64,000 nucleotides of DNA from an uncultured Lachnospiraceae bacterium (GTDB lineage Bacteria; Bacillota; Clostridia; Lachnospirales; Lachnospiraceae). The stretch is taken from positions 1 to 64,000 of the forward strand of contig CAMNRH010000004.1 in the NCBI GenBank assembly GCA_946552115.1. Direction: 5' to 3'. Made by a program: the position numbers and the translations under genes. Under the pieces are notes generated by a model that worked only from the letters and a program-made list of their open reading frames with translations, had not been told where the DNA came from and searched no databases. Position 1 is the first letter of the stretch. Each line of letters opens with the position of its first letter. Below, in pieces: positions 28,941-36,820 of this stretch.

Positions 28941-28967
28941 TTTCGCAATAGAATTCCTATTACGAAA
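28941..28967 (+). repeat. Left inverted recombination site (IRL)
   Basis: A 27-base site with arms TTTCGCAATAG (28941-28951) and CTATTACGAAA (28957-28967) around the spacer AATTC. The arms are near-perfect inverted repeats of each other, as in core sites bound by two recombinase monomers. The reverse complement of the right site matches it at 26 of 27 positions. The asymmetric spacer gives the site a direction, and the two sites point against each other, so recombination would invert the DNA between them. Confidence 0.93.
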
Positions 28968-28998
28968 TCAACGCTATCATTCAACCGTCTCGTAATTA

Positions 28999-29028
28999 AT
29001 GTTACTATATAAAGCTAAAGTTTGTCAA
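28999..29028 (-). promoter_or_regulatory. Leftward promoter inside the invertible segment
   Basis: Reading the minus strand, TTGACA (29028-29023, perfect -35) is followed after 18 bases by TAACAT (29004-28999, four of six). It points out across the left inverted site toward the PelD-like gene, with a leader of about 80 bases. An alternative -10, TATAGT at 29009-29004, would need a weaker -35. It is the best outward promoter I can see in the segment, and it would be turned to face the right operon after inversion. Confidence 0.6.
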
Positions 29029-29053
29029 TTAAGATAACAGTAATTTCTACTGA

Positions 29054-29070
29054 TTTTTGCCTCGCAAAAA
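29054..29070. promoter_or_regulatory. Short perfect palindrome upstream of the recombinase gene
   Basis: TTTTTGC-CTC-GCAAAAA is a perfect seven-base inverted repeat with a three-base centre. It lies between the leftward promoter and the recombinase gene. The T-run comes first and the A-run last, so it is not a terminator on either strand. It could be an operator, but no binding family is evident. Confidence 0.3.
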
Positions 29071-29111
29071 CGAAACACTGCCTTTTACAGGTATTTTCAG
29101 TCAGAAATTTT

Positions 29112-29132
29112 AAGCCGTCAAATAAGCCGTCA
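29112..29132 (+). repeat. Paired arm-type repeats, left side of recombinase gene
   Basis: AAGCCGTCA occurs twice in direct orientation at 29112-29120 and 29124-29132, a 12-base step. The same word flanks the other end of the gene. This is the pattern of arm-type sites bound by the N-terminal domain of Tn916-like integrases. The second copy lies just upstream of the ribosome site (AGGAGGA), so binding could also repress the gene. Confidence 0.6.
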
Positions 29133-29149
29133 GAACAGGAGGAACTATT

Positions 29150-30268
29150 ATGGCAAGAAGAGGAGAAAATATTTATTTCAGAAAGGACGGACGCTGGGAA
29201 GGGCGTTACATTAAAAGCCGTGACTTAAACGGAAAAGCAAGGTTCGGTTCCGTTTACGGAAAGCATTACCAGGAGGTCAAAAAAAAGCTTGTTATCATTA
29301 AATCCGAGCTGTATCAAAGTGATTTCATTCCTGTTATACATGGAAACGGAAGCTTTGAAGACTGGGCGGACTACTGGCTGGAAATATTGGTATCCCCCTA
29401 CGTCAAACCGGAAACCTGTTCGGGCTACCGCCGAAGCCTGAATAAACACATTTATCCGGCATTAGGCAGAATGAATATACGTGAAATTGAGCCGCGGCAT
29501 ATCCAGGATATGGTTTTGGCTCTCCAGAAAAAACTGGCAGCCACAACCTTAAGGGGTATTTGCCGTCTTCTGAAAAGTATTTTCAATGCCGCCTGTGAAA
29601 AAAGCGTTTTATTCCATAATCCATATCAGGATATTCGTGTTCCCAAAGCAGGAAAGCGTCCGCCCCGGGTACTCACATGCCTGGAGCAGGAAAAGCTGGA
29701 AAGGAATGCACTGACGAATAATGAGCTGGAATATCTGATGTGTCTGTACACGGGAATCCGTGTCGGTGAGCTTTGCGCGCTCAGATGGCAGGATGTGGAC
29801 CTCGAAAATTCTATTCTTCATATCCGGCATTCCATTCAGCGCATTCCGTCAGATTCCGGCTTACGCAGGACACAGCTTATTTTAGGGACTCCAAAGTCGG
29901 AATCCTCCGTGCGGGATATTCCCATTCCTGAATTTCTCGGCATGCTCCTCCGGGAGAAAAGGATATTGGAAAAGACAGACGCGAAAGATCAGCTTTTTAA
30001 AGGTGTCAAGGGAGGTTATCTGGATCCCCGGACAATGCAGCAAAGAATTTCAAAGCTTGGAAAACAGCTCGGAATAAGCGGAGTTCACATGCATACGCTC
30101 CGCCATACCTTTGCCACAAGATGTCTGGAGCAGGGAATCCCGTATGAGATACTGTGCGAATTTCTGGGGCATTCCTCGCCGCAGATTACCTTGCGCCATT
30201 ATGCTCACTGTACGCCGGAAACAAAGCGGAAAAATATGGAATTCCTGAATTCAATCTTTCTTTTATAA
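29150..30268 (+). CDS. Tyrosine recombinase/integrase (Tn916-Int-like), switch recombinase
   Basis: 372 residues. Residues 1 to about 50 form an AP2-like arm-binding domain (YFRKDGRWEGRYIKSRDLNGK). A SAM-like core-binding domain follows (about 65-165), then the catalytic domain. All catalytic residues are seen: Arg204 (TGIRVGEL), Lys249 (GTPKSES), His315 and Arg318 (HTLRHTF), His341 (LGHSS) and nucleophile Tyr351 (RHYAH). The start has AGGAGGA about seven bases ahead. It lies wholly within the inverted sites, in the orientation opposite to the outward promoter. No excisionase, transfer or phage genes are nearby, which argues for a dedicated inversion enzyme rather than an integrative element. 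Confidence 0.93.
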   Translation: MARRGENIYFRKDGRWEGRYIKSRDLNGKARFGSVYGKHYQEVKKKLVIIKSELYQSDFIPVIHGNGSFEDWADYWLEILVSPYVKPETCSGYRRSLNKHIYPALGRMNIREIEPRHIQDMVLALQKKLAATTLRGICRLLKSIFNAACEKSVLFHNPYQDIRVPKAGKRPPRVLTCLEQEKLERNALTNNELEYLMCLYTGIRVGELCALRWQDVDLENSILHIRHSIQRIPSDSGLRRTQLILGTPKSESSVRDIPIPEFLGMLLREKRILEKTDAKDQLFKGVKGGYLDPRTMQQRISKLGKQLGISGVHMHTLRHTFATRCLEQGIPYEILCEFLGHSSPQITLRHYAHCTPETKRKNMEFLNSIFLL

Positions 30269-30285
30269 GCCGTCATAAAGCGTCA
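30267..30285 (+). repeat. Paired arm-type repeats, right side of recombinase gene
   Basis: AAGCCGTCA at 30267-30275 overlaps the recombinase stop codon. A one-base-shorter copy AAGCGTCA follows at 30278-30285. Together with the left pair they bracket the recombinase gene in direct orientation, as arm sites do in Tn916-like systems. Confidence 0.55.
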
Positions 30286-30330
30286 TCATATTTTCTTAAT
30301 TTCCCCATAATATCAACGAATTGTAAATTG

Positions 30331-30357
30331 TTTCGCAATAGGAATTCTATTGCGAAA
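30331..30357 (-). repeat. Right inverted recombination site (IRR)
   Basis: Arms TTTCGCAATAG (30331-30341) and CTATTGCGAAA (30347-30357) surround the spacer GAATT, the reverse complement of the left spacer AATTC. Its arms are a perfect 11-base inverted repeat. It lies 44 bases upstream of the right PelD-like start codon. Followed by TTTT on the + strand, the hairpin could also slow read-through from the recombinase gene into the right operon. Confidence 0.93.
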
Positions 30358-30401
30358 TTTTCGTGTAATTCCGAAAAAAATGAGGAGGATGACGGAGAAT
30401 A

Positions 30402-32582
30402 ATGAACGTATTATTAATCGGCGGTGGTAACAGACTTGTGGATGCTTTGATAAATAAGCTCAATAAAAGCAGTCATAAAATTTATTGGCTTACAGGGCAA
30501 AAGGAAAAGAAAGTTTCCCGGAAGAACGTGTTTGAAACTTATCACTTTTCCTATACGGATAGTAATGTCAAGGATATTATTGAAAGCGTGAGGCCGGACG
30601 TCGTGTTATTTACCGGGGCCTACGACACGGATTTTGACTGGAAATATAATGGTCAGGAGGAAGCGCTGCGTTATACGACGGCTGTAGTTAACATTTTGAC
30701 GGCATATTCCATGCTGGGGGAGGGAAGATTTATTTACCTGTCCTCTCAGGAGGTTTTTAACGGATCGTATGCAAATGATATTTCGGAGACGGCGGCGGTG
30801 TCGGCAAGAGGCTTTAAGGCTTCAGCCATTTCACAGGGAGAAGCTCTCTGCAGCAATTACCGGGAGATACAGGGAGTGAATACAATTATTTTGCGTTTGG
30901 ATCATGTTTATGGCCTTCCCGAAAAAGGGCAGACAGAAGGAGACCCGTGCTTTGAGATGTGTCTGGAGGCATTAAGGACAGGGAAGATTCCGGCGAACAG
31001 CAGGGAAAAGTTTTCCATGCTTTATTTGAATGACGCGGTAGAGCTGATTTATAAAGTAATAGAAAAAGACGACGCGGAGCATGCGTGCTATCACATCTCC
31101 TCAATGGAAGTGATAGACGGGATGCAGCTTGCAGAGATGGTAAGAGATAAGATGGGCGGAGAGATTGCAATTATAGACCGTCCGGTGGGAGAAAATCGGC
31201 GTCTGGTACTGGATGGACGAAGATATCAGAAAGAATTTGAACAAAGGATTTTTACCCATTATGAAAAAGGGGTAGACAGGGTTGTCCAATATATGAAGCA
31301 GTACGGCGACACGTTTCTTAAGGTCGGAGACGTGGGAGGACGATGGAGCGGCAAGGGCTGGCATACTGCTAAAAGGGTTTTTAAGAGTCTGCTTCCGTTT
31401 ATTGAGAGCCTCGTTTGCTTTATCTTATTCTTTATGCTGAATCAGCAGACGGTGGGAAGCCAGTATTTCAGCAGGCTGGACTTTTATTTACTGTATGTTT
31501 TAGTATTTGCAATTGTTTATGGGCAGCAGCAGGCGATTTTTTCGGCGCTTTTGTCCGTGCTGGGGTATTGTCTCCAGCAGGCTTATGTTCACAGCGTGTA
31601 CGAGGTGCTGCTGGATTATAATACATATGTATGGATGGCGCAGCTGTTTATTGTGGGAATGGCGGTAGGCTATATGCGCGATTATCTCAGGAATATACAG
31701 GAGGATAAGGAAGAGGAAATCCGCCGTCTTTACGAGAAAATAGAGGGCATTGCGGAAATCAATGACAGTAATGTCCGGATGAAGCAGAATTTTGAGGCGC
31801 AGATTGTAAATCAGAAAGACAGTCTTGGAAAGGTATATGAGATTACCTCGCAGCTTGATCAATACGGCCCGGAGGAGGTATTGTTCTATGCGGCCCAGAT
31901 GATGGGACGGCTGATGAACAGTCAGGATGTGGCGGTTTATCTCGTAGTAAACGATGATTATGCGCGCCTGTATTCTGCGACCTCCGCGGATGCAAGGAAG
32001 CTTGGAAGCTCAATTCAATACACGGCTATGGATGAGATGTATAACGAGCTTAGAGAGGGCAGGGTTTATGTGAATAAAACGATGGCGGGGGATTTGCCGT
32101 TAATGGCGAGCGCCGTGTTCTCGGAAGGAGATATGCAGCTGATTCTGATGCTCTGGGGAATTCCGTGGCAGCGAATGACGCTGGCAGAAGCAAATCGGCT
32201 GACTATTATAGGAACCCTGATTCAGAATGCGCTGGTTCGTGCAAGCCGTTATCTGGAAGGCCTCAGGCAGCAGCGTTATGTAGAGGGGACGAACGTGCTG
32301 AATGAGGATGCCTTTACAAAGCTGGTGATTGCATTTTTGGAGGCTCGGAATAAGGGTCTGACAGAATGCGCCCTGCTGGAAATCCAGACCGGACGTCAGG
32401 GATGCGAGCAGGCGGCGGACGTTCTGAGCAACAGTATCAGGTCGACAGATTATTTAGGTGTATTAGAAAATGGAAAGCTGTACGCGCTGCTTTCAAATAC
32501 AAATGAACACAATGTGGAAGGTGTGATGGAGCGATTCCGGATTGCAGGATATGACAGTCTGTTAAAGGAGGCGGAGGTATGA
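30402..32582 (+). CDS. pelD: PelD-like c-di-GMP receptor with N-terminal epimerase-like domain (right operon, first gene)
   Basis: 726 residues, the same length as the left copy and similar throughout. The epimerase-like N-terminus starts MNVLLIGGGNRLVDALI and again lacks YxxxK. Membrane helices lie near 320-430, then GAF, then degenerate GGDEF with I-site Arg680-Ser-Thr-Asp683 five residues before ENGKL. It should activate the right synthase on c-di-GMP binding. The ribosome site GAGGAGGATGACGGAG is stronger than that of the left copy. The next gene starts in an ATGA overlap. Confidence 0.85.
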   Translation: MNVLLIGGGNRLVDALINKLNKSSHKIYWLTGQKEKKVSRKNVFETYHFSYTDSNVKDIIESVRPDVVLFTGAYDTDFDWKYNGQEEALRYTTAVVNILTAYSMLGEGRFIYLSSQEVFNGSYANDISETAAVSARGFKASAISQGEALCSNYREIQGVNTIILRLDHVYGLPEKGQTEGDPCFEMCLEALRTGKIPANSREKFSMLYLNDAVELIYKVIEKDDAEHACYHISSMEVIDGMQLAEMVRDKMGGEIAIIDRPVGENRRLVLDGRRYQKEFEQRIFTHYEKGVDRVVQYMKQYGDTFLKVGDVGGRWSGKGWHTAKRVFKSLLPFIESLVCFILFFMLNQQTVGSQYFSRLDFYLLYVLVFAIVYGQQQAIFSALLSVLGYCLQQAYVHSVYEVLLDYNTYVWMAQLFIVGMAVGYMRDYLRNIQEDKEEEIRRLYEKIEGIAEINDSNVRMKQNFEAQIVNQKDSLGKVYEITSQLDQYGPEEVLFYAAQMMGRLMNSQDVAVYLVVNDDYARLYSATSADARKLGSSIQYTAMDEMYNELREGRVYVNKTMAGDLPLMASAVFSEGDMQLILMLWGIPWQRMTLAEANRLTIIGTLIQNALVRASRYLEGLRQQRYVEGTNVLNEDAFTKLVIAFLEARNKGLTECALLEIQTGRQGCEQAADVLSNSIRSTDYLGVLENGKLYALLSNTNEHNVEGVMERFRIAGYDSLLKEAEV

Positions 32583-33520
32583 CGCTGACAAGGGAAGAAA
32601 GTATTTTGCTGGGAGTTCTTGTTGTTAATCTGGTATTGGCAGCGCTTTATCTGTTGTATGGAGTGTTTTTTGCGGCGCCGGGGAAAAAGGAAGGAGAGGC
32701 TACGCGTGATGGCAGAGCCACTTATTTCCTGCGTTTTTTGGTGATGGCGCTGTTTCCGGTAGGAGGCTTTGTATTTTTTCTTTTGGCACAGCTGCTTTAT
32801 AAAACGGTTTTCCGTTTTGGCGTAAATCTGGAAGATGTTACCTTTAGCAAGGAACGTGTGGATACGCAGGTGAAAGCGGACGAGGAGCAGGAGAGGAATA
32901 TCATTCCGATAGAGGAGGCGCTCGCAGTAAATGATAAGAAAAGTCTCCGTACCGCAATGCTGAGTATTATCAGAGGAGAGGTTCAAAGCTCTCTTTCCTC
33001 AATTGCCCTTGCGCTTAATTCAGGAGATTCCGAAACTGCCCATTATGCCGCTTCGGTACTGAGCGATAAGCTGAATGAATTTCGTATGAATGTGCGGAGG
33101 CTGTATTCAGAGATTCAGGGTAATCCGGAGCAGACAGGATGCGAGGAAGAACTGATTGATTATATGGACGGTTTTTTAAAGCAAAAGGTTTTTACACCGC
33201 TGGAGCAGAACGGATATGTAAGAATGATGGCCGAAGTTGCAGATATGCTTTATCAGGAGGATATGTCCAGGCTTACGGTGGAACGCTATGAAGGCGTGTG
33301 TCTGCGGCTGATGGAGGCGGAGGAGTTCGAGGCTTCAGAGATGTGGTGCCGGCGGCTTGAGGAGGAGCATCCGGAGGCCTTGTGCGCGTATACCTGTAAA
33401 TTAAAATTGTATTTTGTATTAAAAAACAGGGAAGCTTTTTTTCAGACGCTTGACATCCTGAAAAAGTCAGATGTGGTGATTGACAGCGAAACTCTGGAGA
33501 TGATCCGTATTTTCAGTTGA
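32579..33520 (+). CDS. PelE-like membrane protein with helical repeat domain
   Basis: 313 residues. Two N-terminal membrane helices (near 8-36 and 50-75) precede a helical domain with TPR-like stretches (DSETAHYAASVLSDKLNEF, ASEMWCRRLEEEHPEALC). It is homologous along its length to the left gene 25778-26734, with the most divergence in the loop between the two helices. It likely bridges PelD and PelF at the membrane. The assignment rests on layout and position. Confidence 0.7.
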   Translation: MTLTREESILLGVLVVNLVLAALYLLYGVFFAAPGKKEGEATRDGRATYFLRFLVMALFPVGGFVFFLLAQLLYKTVFRFGVNLEDVTFSKERVDTQVKADEEQERNIIPIEEALAVNDKKSLRTAMLSIIRGEVQSSLSSIALALNSGDSETAHYAASVLSDKLNEFRMNVRRLYSEIQGNPEQTGCEEELIDYMDGFLKQKVFTPLEQNGYVRMMAEVADMLYQEDMSRLTVERYEGVCLRLMEAEEFEASEMWCRRLEEEHPEALCAYTCKLKLYFVLKNREAFFQTLDILKKSDVVIDSETLEMIRIFS

Positions 33521-33533
33521 GGAGAGAAAGAAA

Positions 33534-35333
33534 ATGGTATCACGCAGGAATTATTTTACAATTACAGTTATCATGATTGTTGTATTTTTCATGTTCCAGT
33601 TTACGAATGCCGTACTGGAAGGCTGGGATGGATATGAAGAGAATGCTTATGCCCAGGACAGAGAGAGTCTGGCCGGACGGGGAAGCGCTTATCAGCAGGA
33701 AATGAAAGAAAGCCCTGATAATTCTCGTGAGAGAATCGTCTATATTGGGCGCGCCGACGGAGCGCTTGGAAAGGTTGTGTATAACTGGGCAAATTATACA
33801 AAGCGGGAAGCAAAGATATATAACACGATAGAAGAATACGCACAGGCCGGGGAGGGCACGGTCCCGGCGATGCTTGCTGTGGATGCAGAGCATATCGACT
33901 GGGAGCAGGCTTCGGTATGCGAACGGCTGGAGGAATGGGTAGAGAAAGGGGCAGATCTTGTTTTCTGTAATCTTCCTGAGGTATCCGTTATAGAGGAAAG
34001 CCAGAAGCTTAGAAAGCTTTTGGGAATTAAAGAGGTGCGAAAAGAGGAGACAACCGTAGAAGGAATTCATTTATATGAAGGCTTTTTCTTAGGCGGGGAG
34101 GTCGTATATAGGACAGAAGATGAAGAAGAAGCCGAAAAAAGACAGGACATGGAGCTTAGCTTCCCATGGTATTCGCTTTCCTCAGATACGGAAGCATATA
34201 TGCGGGGAATTCCCGAAAAAGAAATGGATGTAAAGGATTATCCGCCGGTCATCTGGAGGAAACGTTTTCATAATGCACAGGTGTTTGCCGTGAACGGCGA
34301 TTACATGGAAGATGCGGCAGGATTAGGGATTCTGGCCGCAATGTCGGCGGAAACAAAGGATTATGAGCTTTATCCGGTAGTAAACGCGCAGAATATGGTG
34401 ATTATGAATTGTCCGGGAATGGCATCGGAAAATAAAGAGGAGATGGAAGCCCAGTATGGGCAGTCTATGGCGGAGATGTTCCGGAATATTGCATGGCCGT
34501 CTATTGTATCGGTTTACCGGAGAAATACATTGGGGCTTTCCTGTATGCTGGCGCCGCAGTATGATTACGGGGATGATCAGTTTCCCAGCCAGACGGAGCT
34601 GGAGTTTTATATGAAGCGGCTAAAGGAGCAGAGCGCGGAAGCGGGATTGTCCGGGGAAAGTGTATCGGATACGCCGATCGGACAGAAGCTGGATGAGGAT
34701 GAACGGTTTGTAAAAAAATCACTTCCGGATTACAGGTTTTCCTCTTTTTATGCGGGAGAGCTGACAGAGCTGGAATTGGATTCGGTATTCGGGGAGGAGG
34801 ATATTCTGGAAGCGGTAAGGACAGTTGCCAGGGACTATGACGGAGGAAGCGAGGTTGTCGGATATCAGTCGGAGCATATTACCAGCCAGAGTATTCTTTC
34901 TGACGGTGCGACGTATACATACCGCGAGGATTTCCGGATGAGGGGCGTACAGACGGCATTGGGCTACAGCAGTGTCGGAATGGATTTAAGCCGCGCTGTT
35001 TATCCGGCTGATGTGCAGGATGAGATAGACAGAATGATTTCTGATTTTAGCTGGAATGTCCGAACAAACTGGAAGAATTTCAGCGCTTTTTCCGGAACAA
35101 CACTTTCGGAGTCCGATCAGAGAATCCGGAATTTCCTCACGCTTGATTATGAGGAGAAACGGGAAGGAAATACCATTTTGCTGGATTTCACCGGCATGGG
35201 CGATTCAGCCTGGTTTGTTTTAAGAACAGACGGAGAACGAATCAGCCATATTGAGGGCGGCGATTTTACAATGCTGGAGGAAAACGCGTATCTGATTGAG
35301 GCCGATCAGGCGCATGTGGCAATCGAGCTTTAA
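33534..35333 (+). CDS. DUF2194 membrane-anchored protein, PelA-deacetylase position
   Basis: 599 residues, the same length as the left copy. The signal anchor is near 8-27. The first 130 residues after the anchor are more divergent than the rest. The blocks KLRKLLGIKEVRKEETTVEG, WPSIVSVYRRNTLGLSCMLAP and the C-terminal IEGGDFTMLEENAYLIEAD are shared. An extracytoplasmic role on the exported glycan is likely by position. The enzymatic activity is unproven. The start follows GAGGAGAGAAAG. Confidence 0.7.
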   Translation: MVSRRNYFTITVIMIVVFFMFQFTNAVLEGWDGYEENAYAQDRESLAGRGSAYQQEMKESPDNSRERIVYIGRADGALGKVVYNWANYTKREAKIYNTIEEYAQAGEGTVPAMLAVDAEHIDWEQASVCERLEEWVEKGADLVFCNLPEVSVIEESQKLRKLLGIKEVRKEETTVEGIHLYEGFFLGGEVVYRTEDEEEAEKRQDMELSFPWYSLSSDTEAYMRGIPEKEMDVKDYPPVIWRKRFHNAQVFAVNGDYMEDAAGLGILAAMSAETKDYELYPVVNAQNMVIMNCPGMASENKEEMEAQYGQSMAEMFRNIAWPSIVSVYRRNTLGLSCMLAPQYDYGDDQFPSQTELEFYMKRLKEQSAEAGLSGESVSDTPIGQKLDEDERFVKKSLPDYRFSSFYAGELTELELDSVFGEEDILEAVRTVARDYDGGSEVVGYQSEHITSQSILSDGATYTYREDFRMRGVQTALGYSSVGMDLSRAVYPADVQDEIDRMISDFSWNVRTNWKNFSAFSGTTLSESDQRIRNFLTLDYEEKREGNTILLDFTGMGDSAWFVLRTDGERISHIEGGDFTMLEENAYLIEADQAHVAIEL

Positions 35334-35356
35334 ATCAGGGAAAAGGAAGGAATAAA

Positions 35357-36820
35357 ATGAGAATTTGTATAATAGCGGAAGGGTGTTATCCCTATGTAGT
35401 AGGCGGCGTGTCTGAATGGATACACGGCCTGATACGCTCTTATCCCAGGCAGGAGTTTATGATTCTTGCAATTGTGGCGGATCGTTCGCTCCGGGGCAAA
35501 TATGAATATGAATTGCCGGAAAATGTGTTGGAGGTGCATGAGCTGTATTTAAATGATTCTGACTGGGTCGGAAAGAGAAGTGGAAAAAGGCTCCGGATGA
35601 ATAAGGAAGAATATCATGCGCTTGTGAATCTGATGCTTGGACAGCAGTCGAGATGGGAACTGCTTGTTGATTATTTCCAGAAGCCGGGGGTGTCTTTGAA
35701 TGATGTGCTGATGGGCGAGGATTTTCTGAATGCGGTTACGGAGTATTACCGTCTGCAGTATAGTCAGATTGTATTTGTTGATTTTTTGTGGATGATGCGC
35801 TCAATTTATCTTCCATTGTTTACTGTTTTGAAAATGGAGATTCCGAAAGCGGATGTATACCATTGTACCTCTACCGGTTATGCAGGCGTGCTGGGAAGTA
35901 TGGCGAAATATCTTTACGGCGGGCGTTTGCTGATATCAGAACACGGCGTTTATACCCGTGAGCGTGAGGAGGAACTGATTAAGGCAAAATGGGTGCAGGG
36001 AATTTATAAAAATATATGGATTGAGCAGTTTAAAAAGATGTCAGCGCTCGCCTATGACAGAGCGGATTTGGTAATCGGTTTGTATCAGCATGCCAGAGAG
36101 CTTCAGATTGAGCTGGGATGCCCGGAGGAAAAACACAGAATTGTGCCGAATGGAATCCGGGTGGAGGATTTTCGGGATATACCCGGAAAAAAGAAAGAGG
36201 ATGAGGATAAAATCAATGTCGGCTCTGTACTGCGTGTCGCCCCGATTAAGGATATTATGACCCTGATTCAGGCATTTGGCTTTGCGAAAGAAAGAGAGCC
36301 AAGATTAAAGCTTTGGATTATGGGCGCCTGGGAGGAAGAGGAATACGCAAGAAACTGTTTTGAGCTGGTGCGCATTATGGGAATTCCGGATGTAGAATTT
36401 ACCGGCAGGGTCGATGTCAGGGAATATTATGGAAGAATGGATATGACGATTCTGACCAGTATCAGTGAAGGACAGCCGCTAACCATTCTGGAAAGCTTTG
36501 CGGCGCGTAAGCCTGTTGTTTCCACAGATGTGGGAAACTGCCGCGGTCTGATTTTTGGCGAGAATGACGATTTCGGCGCGGCGGGTATTGTCACCCGTAT
36601 TATGCATGTAGAAGAAATTGCAGACGCGATCCTTAAGCTGGCCTGGAATGAAGAGACGCGCAGACAGATGGGGGAGAATGGATACCAAAGAGTAATGAAG
36701 GGCTATCAATTCGCACATATGCAGGAGGCTTACCGGGAGATTTATCAGAGGTTTGCAGATGAGCTGCAGATACCGTTTGAGGAGGAAGAAAGCGAGGGTG
36801 AAGAAGAATGGCAGGCATAG
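35357..36820 (+). CDS. pelF: PelF-like glycosyltransferase (GT4)
   Basis: 487 residues with RICIIAEGCYPYVVGGVSEWIHGLI at the start, LLISEHGVYTREREEE in the middle and TSISEGQPLTILESFA (EX7E) near residue 375. It is the processive Pel transferase by family. It is the same length as the left copy and differs mostly in scattered surface positions and the acidic C-terminus. It overlaps pelG by 13 bases, as on the left. Confidence 0.93.
   Translation: MRICIIAEGCYPYVVGGVSEWIHGLIRSYPRQEFMILAIVADRSLRGKYEYELPENVLEVHELYLNDSDWVGKRSGKRLRMNKEEYHALVNLMLGQQSRWELLVDYFQKPGVSLNDVLMGEDFLNAVTEYYRLQYSQIVFVDFLWMMRSIYLPLFTVLKMEIPKADVYHCTSTGYAGVLGSMAKYLYGGRLLISEHGVYTREREEELIKAKWVQGIYKNIWIEQFKKMSALAYDRADLVIGLYQHARELQIELGCPEEKHRIVPNGIRVEDFRDIPGKKKEDEDKINVGSVLRVAPIKDIMTLIQAFGFAKEREPRLKLWIMGAWEEEEYARNCFELVRIMGIPDVEFTGRVDVREYYGRMDMTILTSISEGQPLTILESFAARKPVVSTDVGNCRGLIFGENDDFGAAGIVTRIMHVEEIADAILKLAWNEETRRQMGENGYQRVMKGYQFAHMQEAYREIYQRFADELQIPFEEEESEGEEEWQA

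Larger units (their letters stand above)
28941..30357. other. Invertible promoter-recombinase segment controlling two divergent operons
   Basis: About 1.4 kb between two opposed 27-base sites, holding one recombinase gene, four arm-type repeats and an outward promoter. Both flanks are first genes of divergent, homologous Pel-like operons with only a ribosome site between the inverted repeat and the start codon, so neither operon has obvious room for its own promoter outside the segment. Inversion would exchange which operon receives the promoter. The presence and geometry are seen in the sequence; the switching itself is inference. Confidence 0.82.

Noticed and set aside
28941-28967. The inverted sites as a CRISPR-type or REP repeat
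   Set aside because: Only two copies in the window, placed exactly at the two ends of the recombinase segment; a recombination site explains them better.
29150-30268. Recombinase as part of an integrative conjugative element or prophage
   Set aside because: No excisionase, relaxase, replication or phage structural genes are near, and the core sites are inverted and close to the gene, which fits inversion rather than excision.
30283-30311. Possible rightward promoter TCATCA-17-CATAAT near the right site
   Set aside because: The -10 is good (five of six) but the -35 matches only three of six, and it overlaps the arm repeats. Too weak to list as a feature, though it could give low expression of the right operon.
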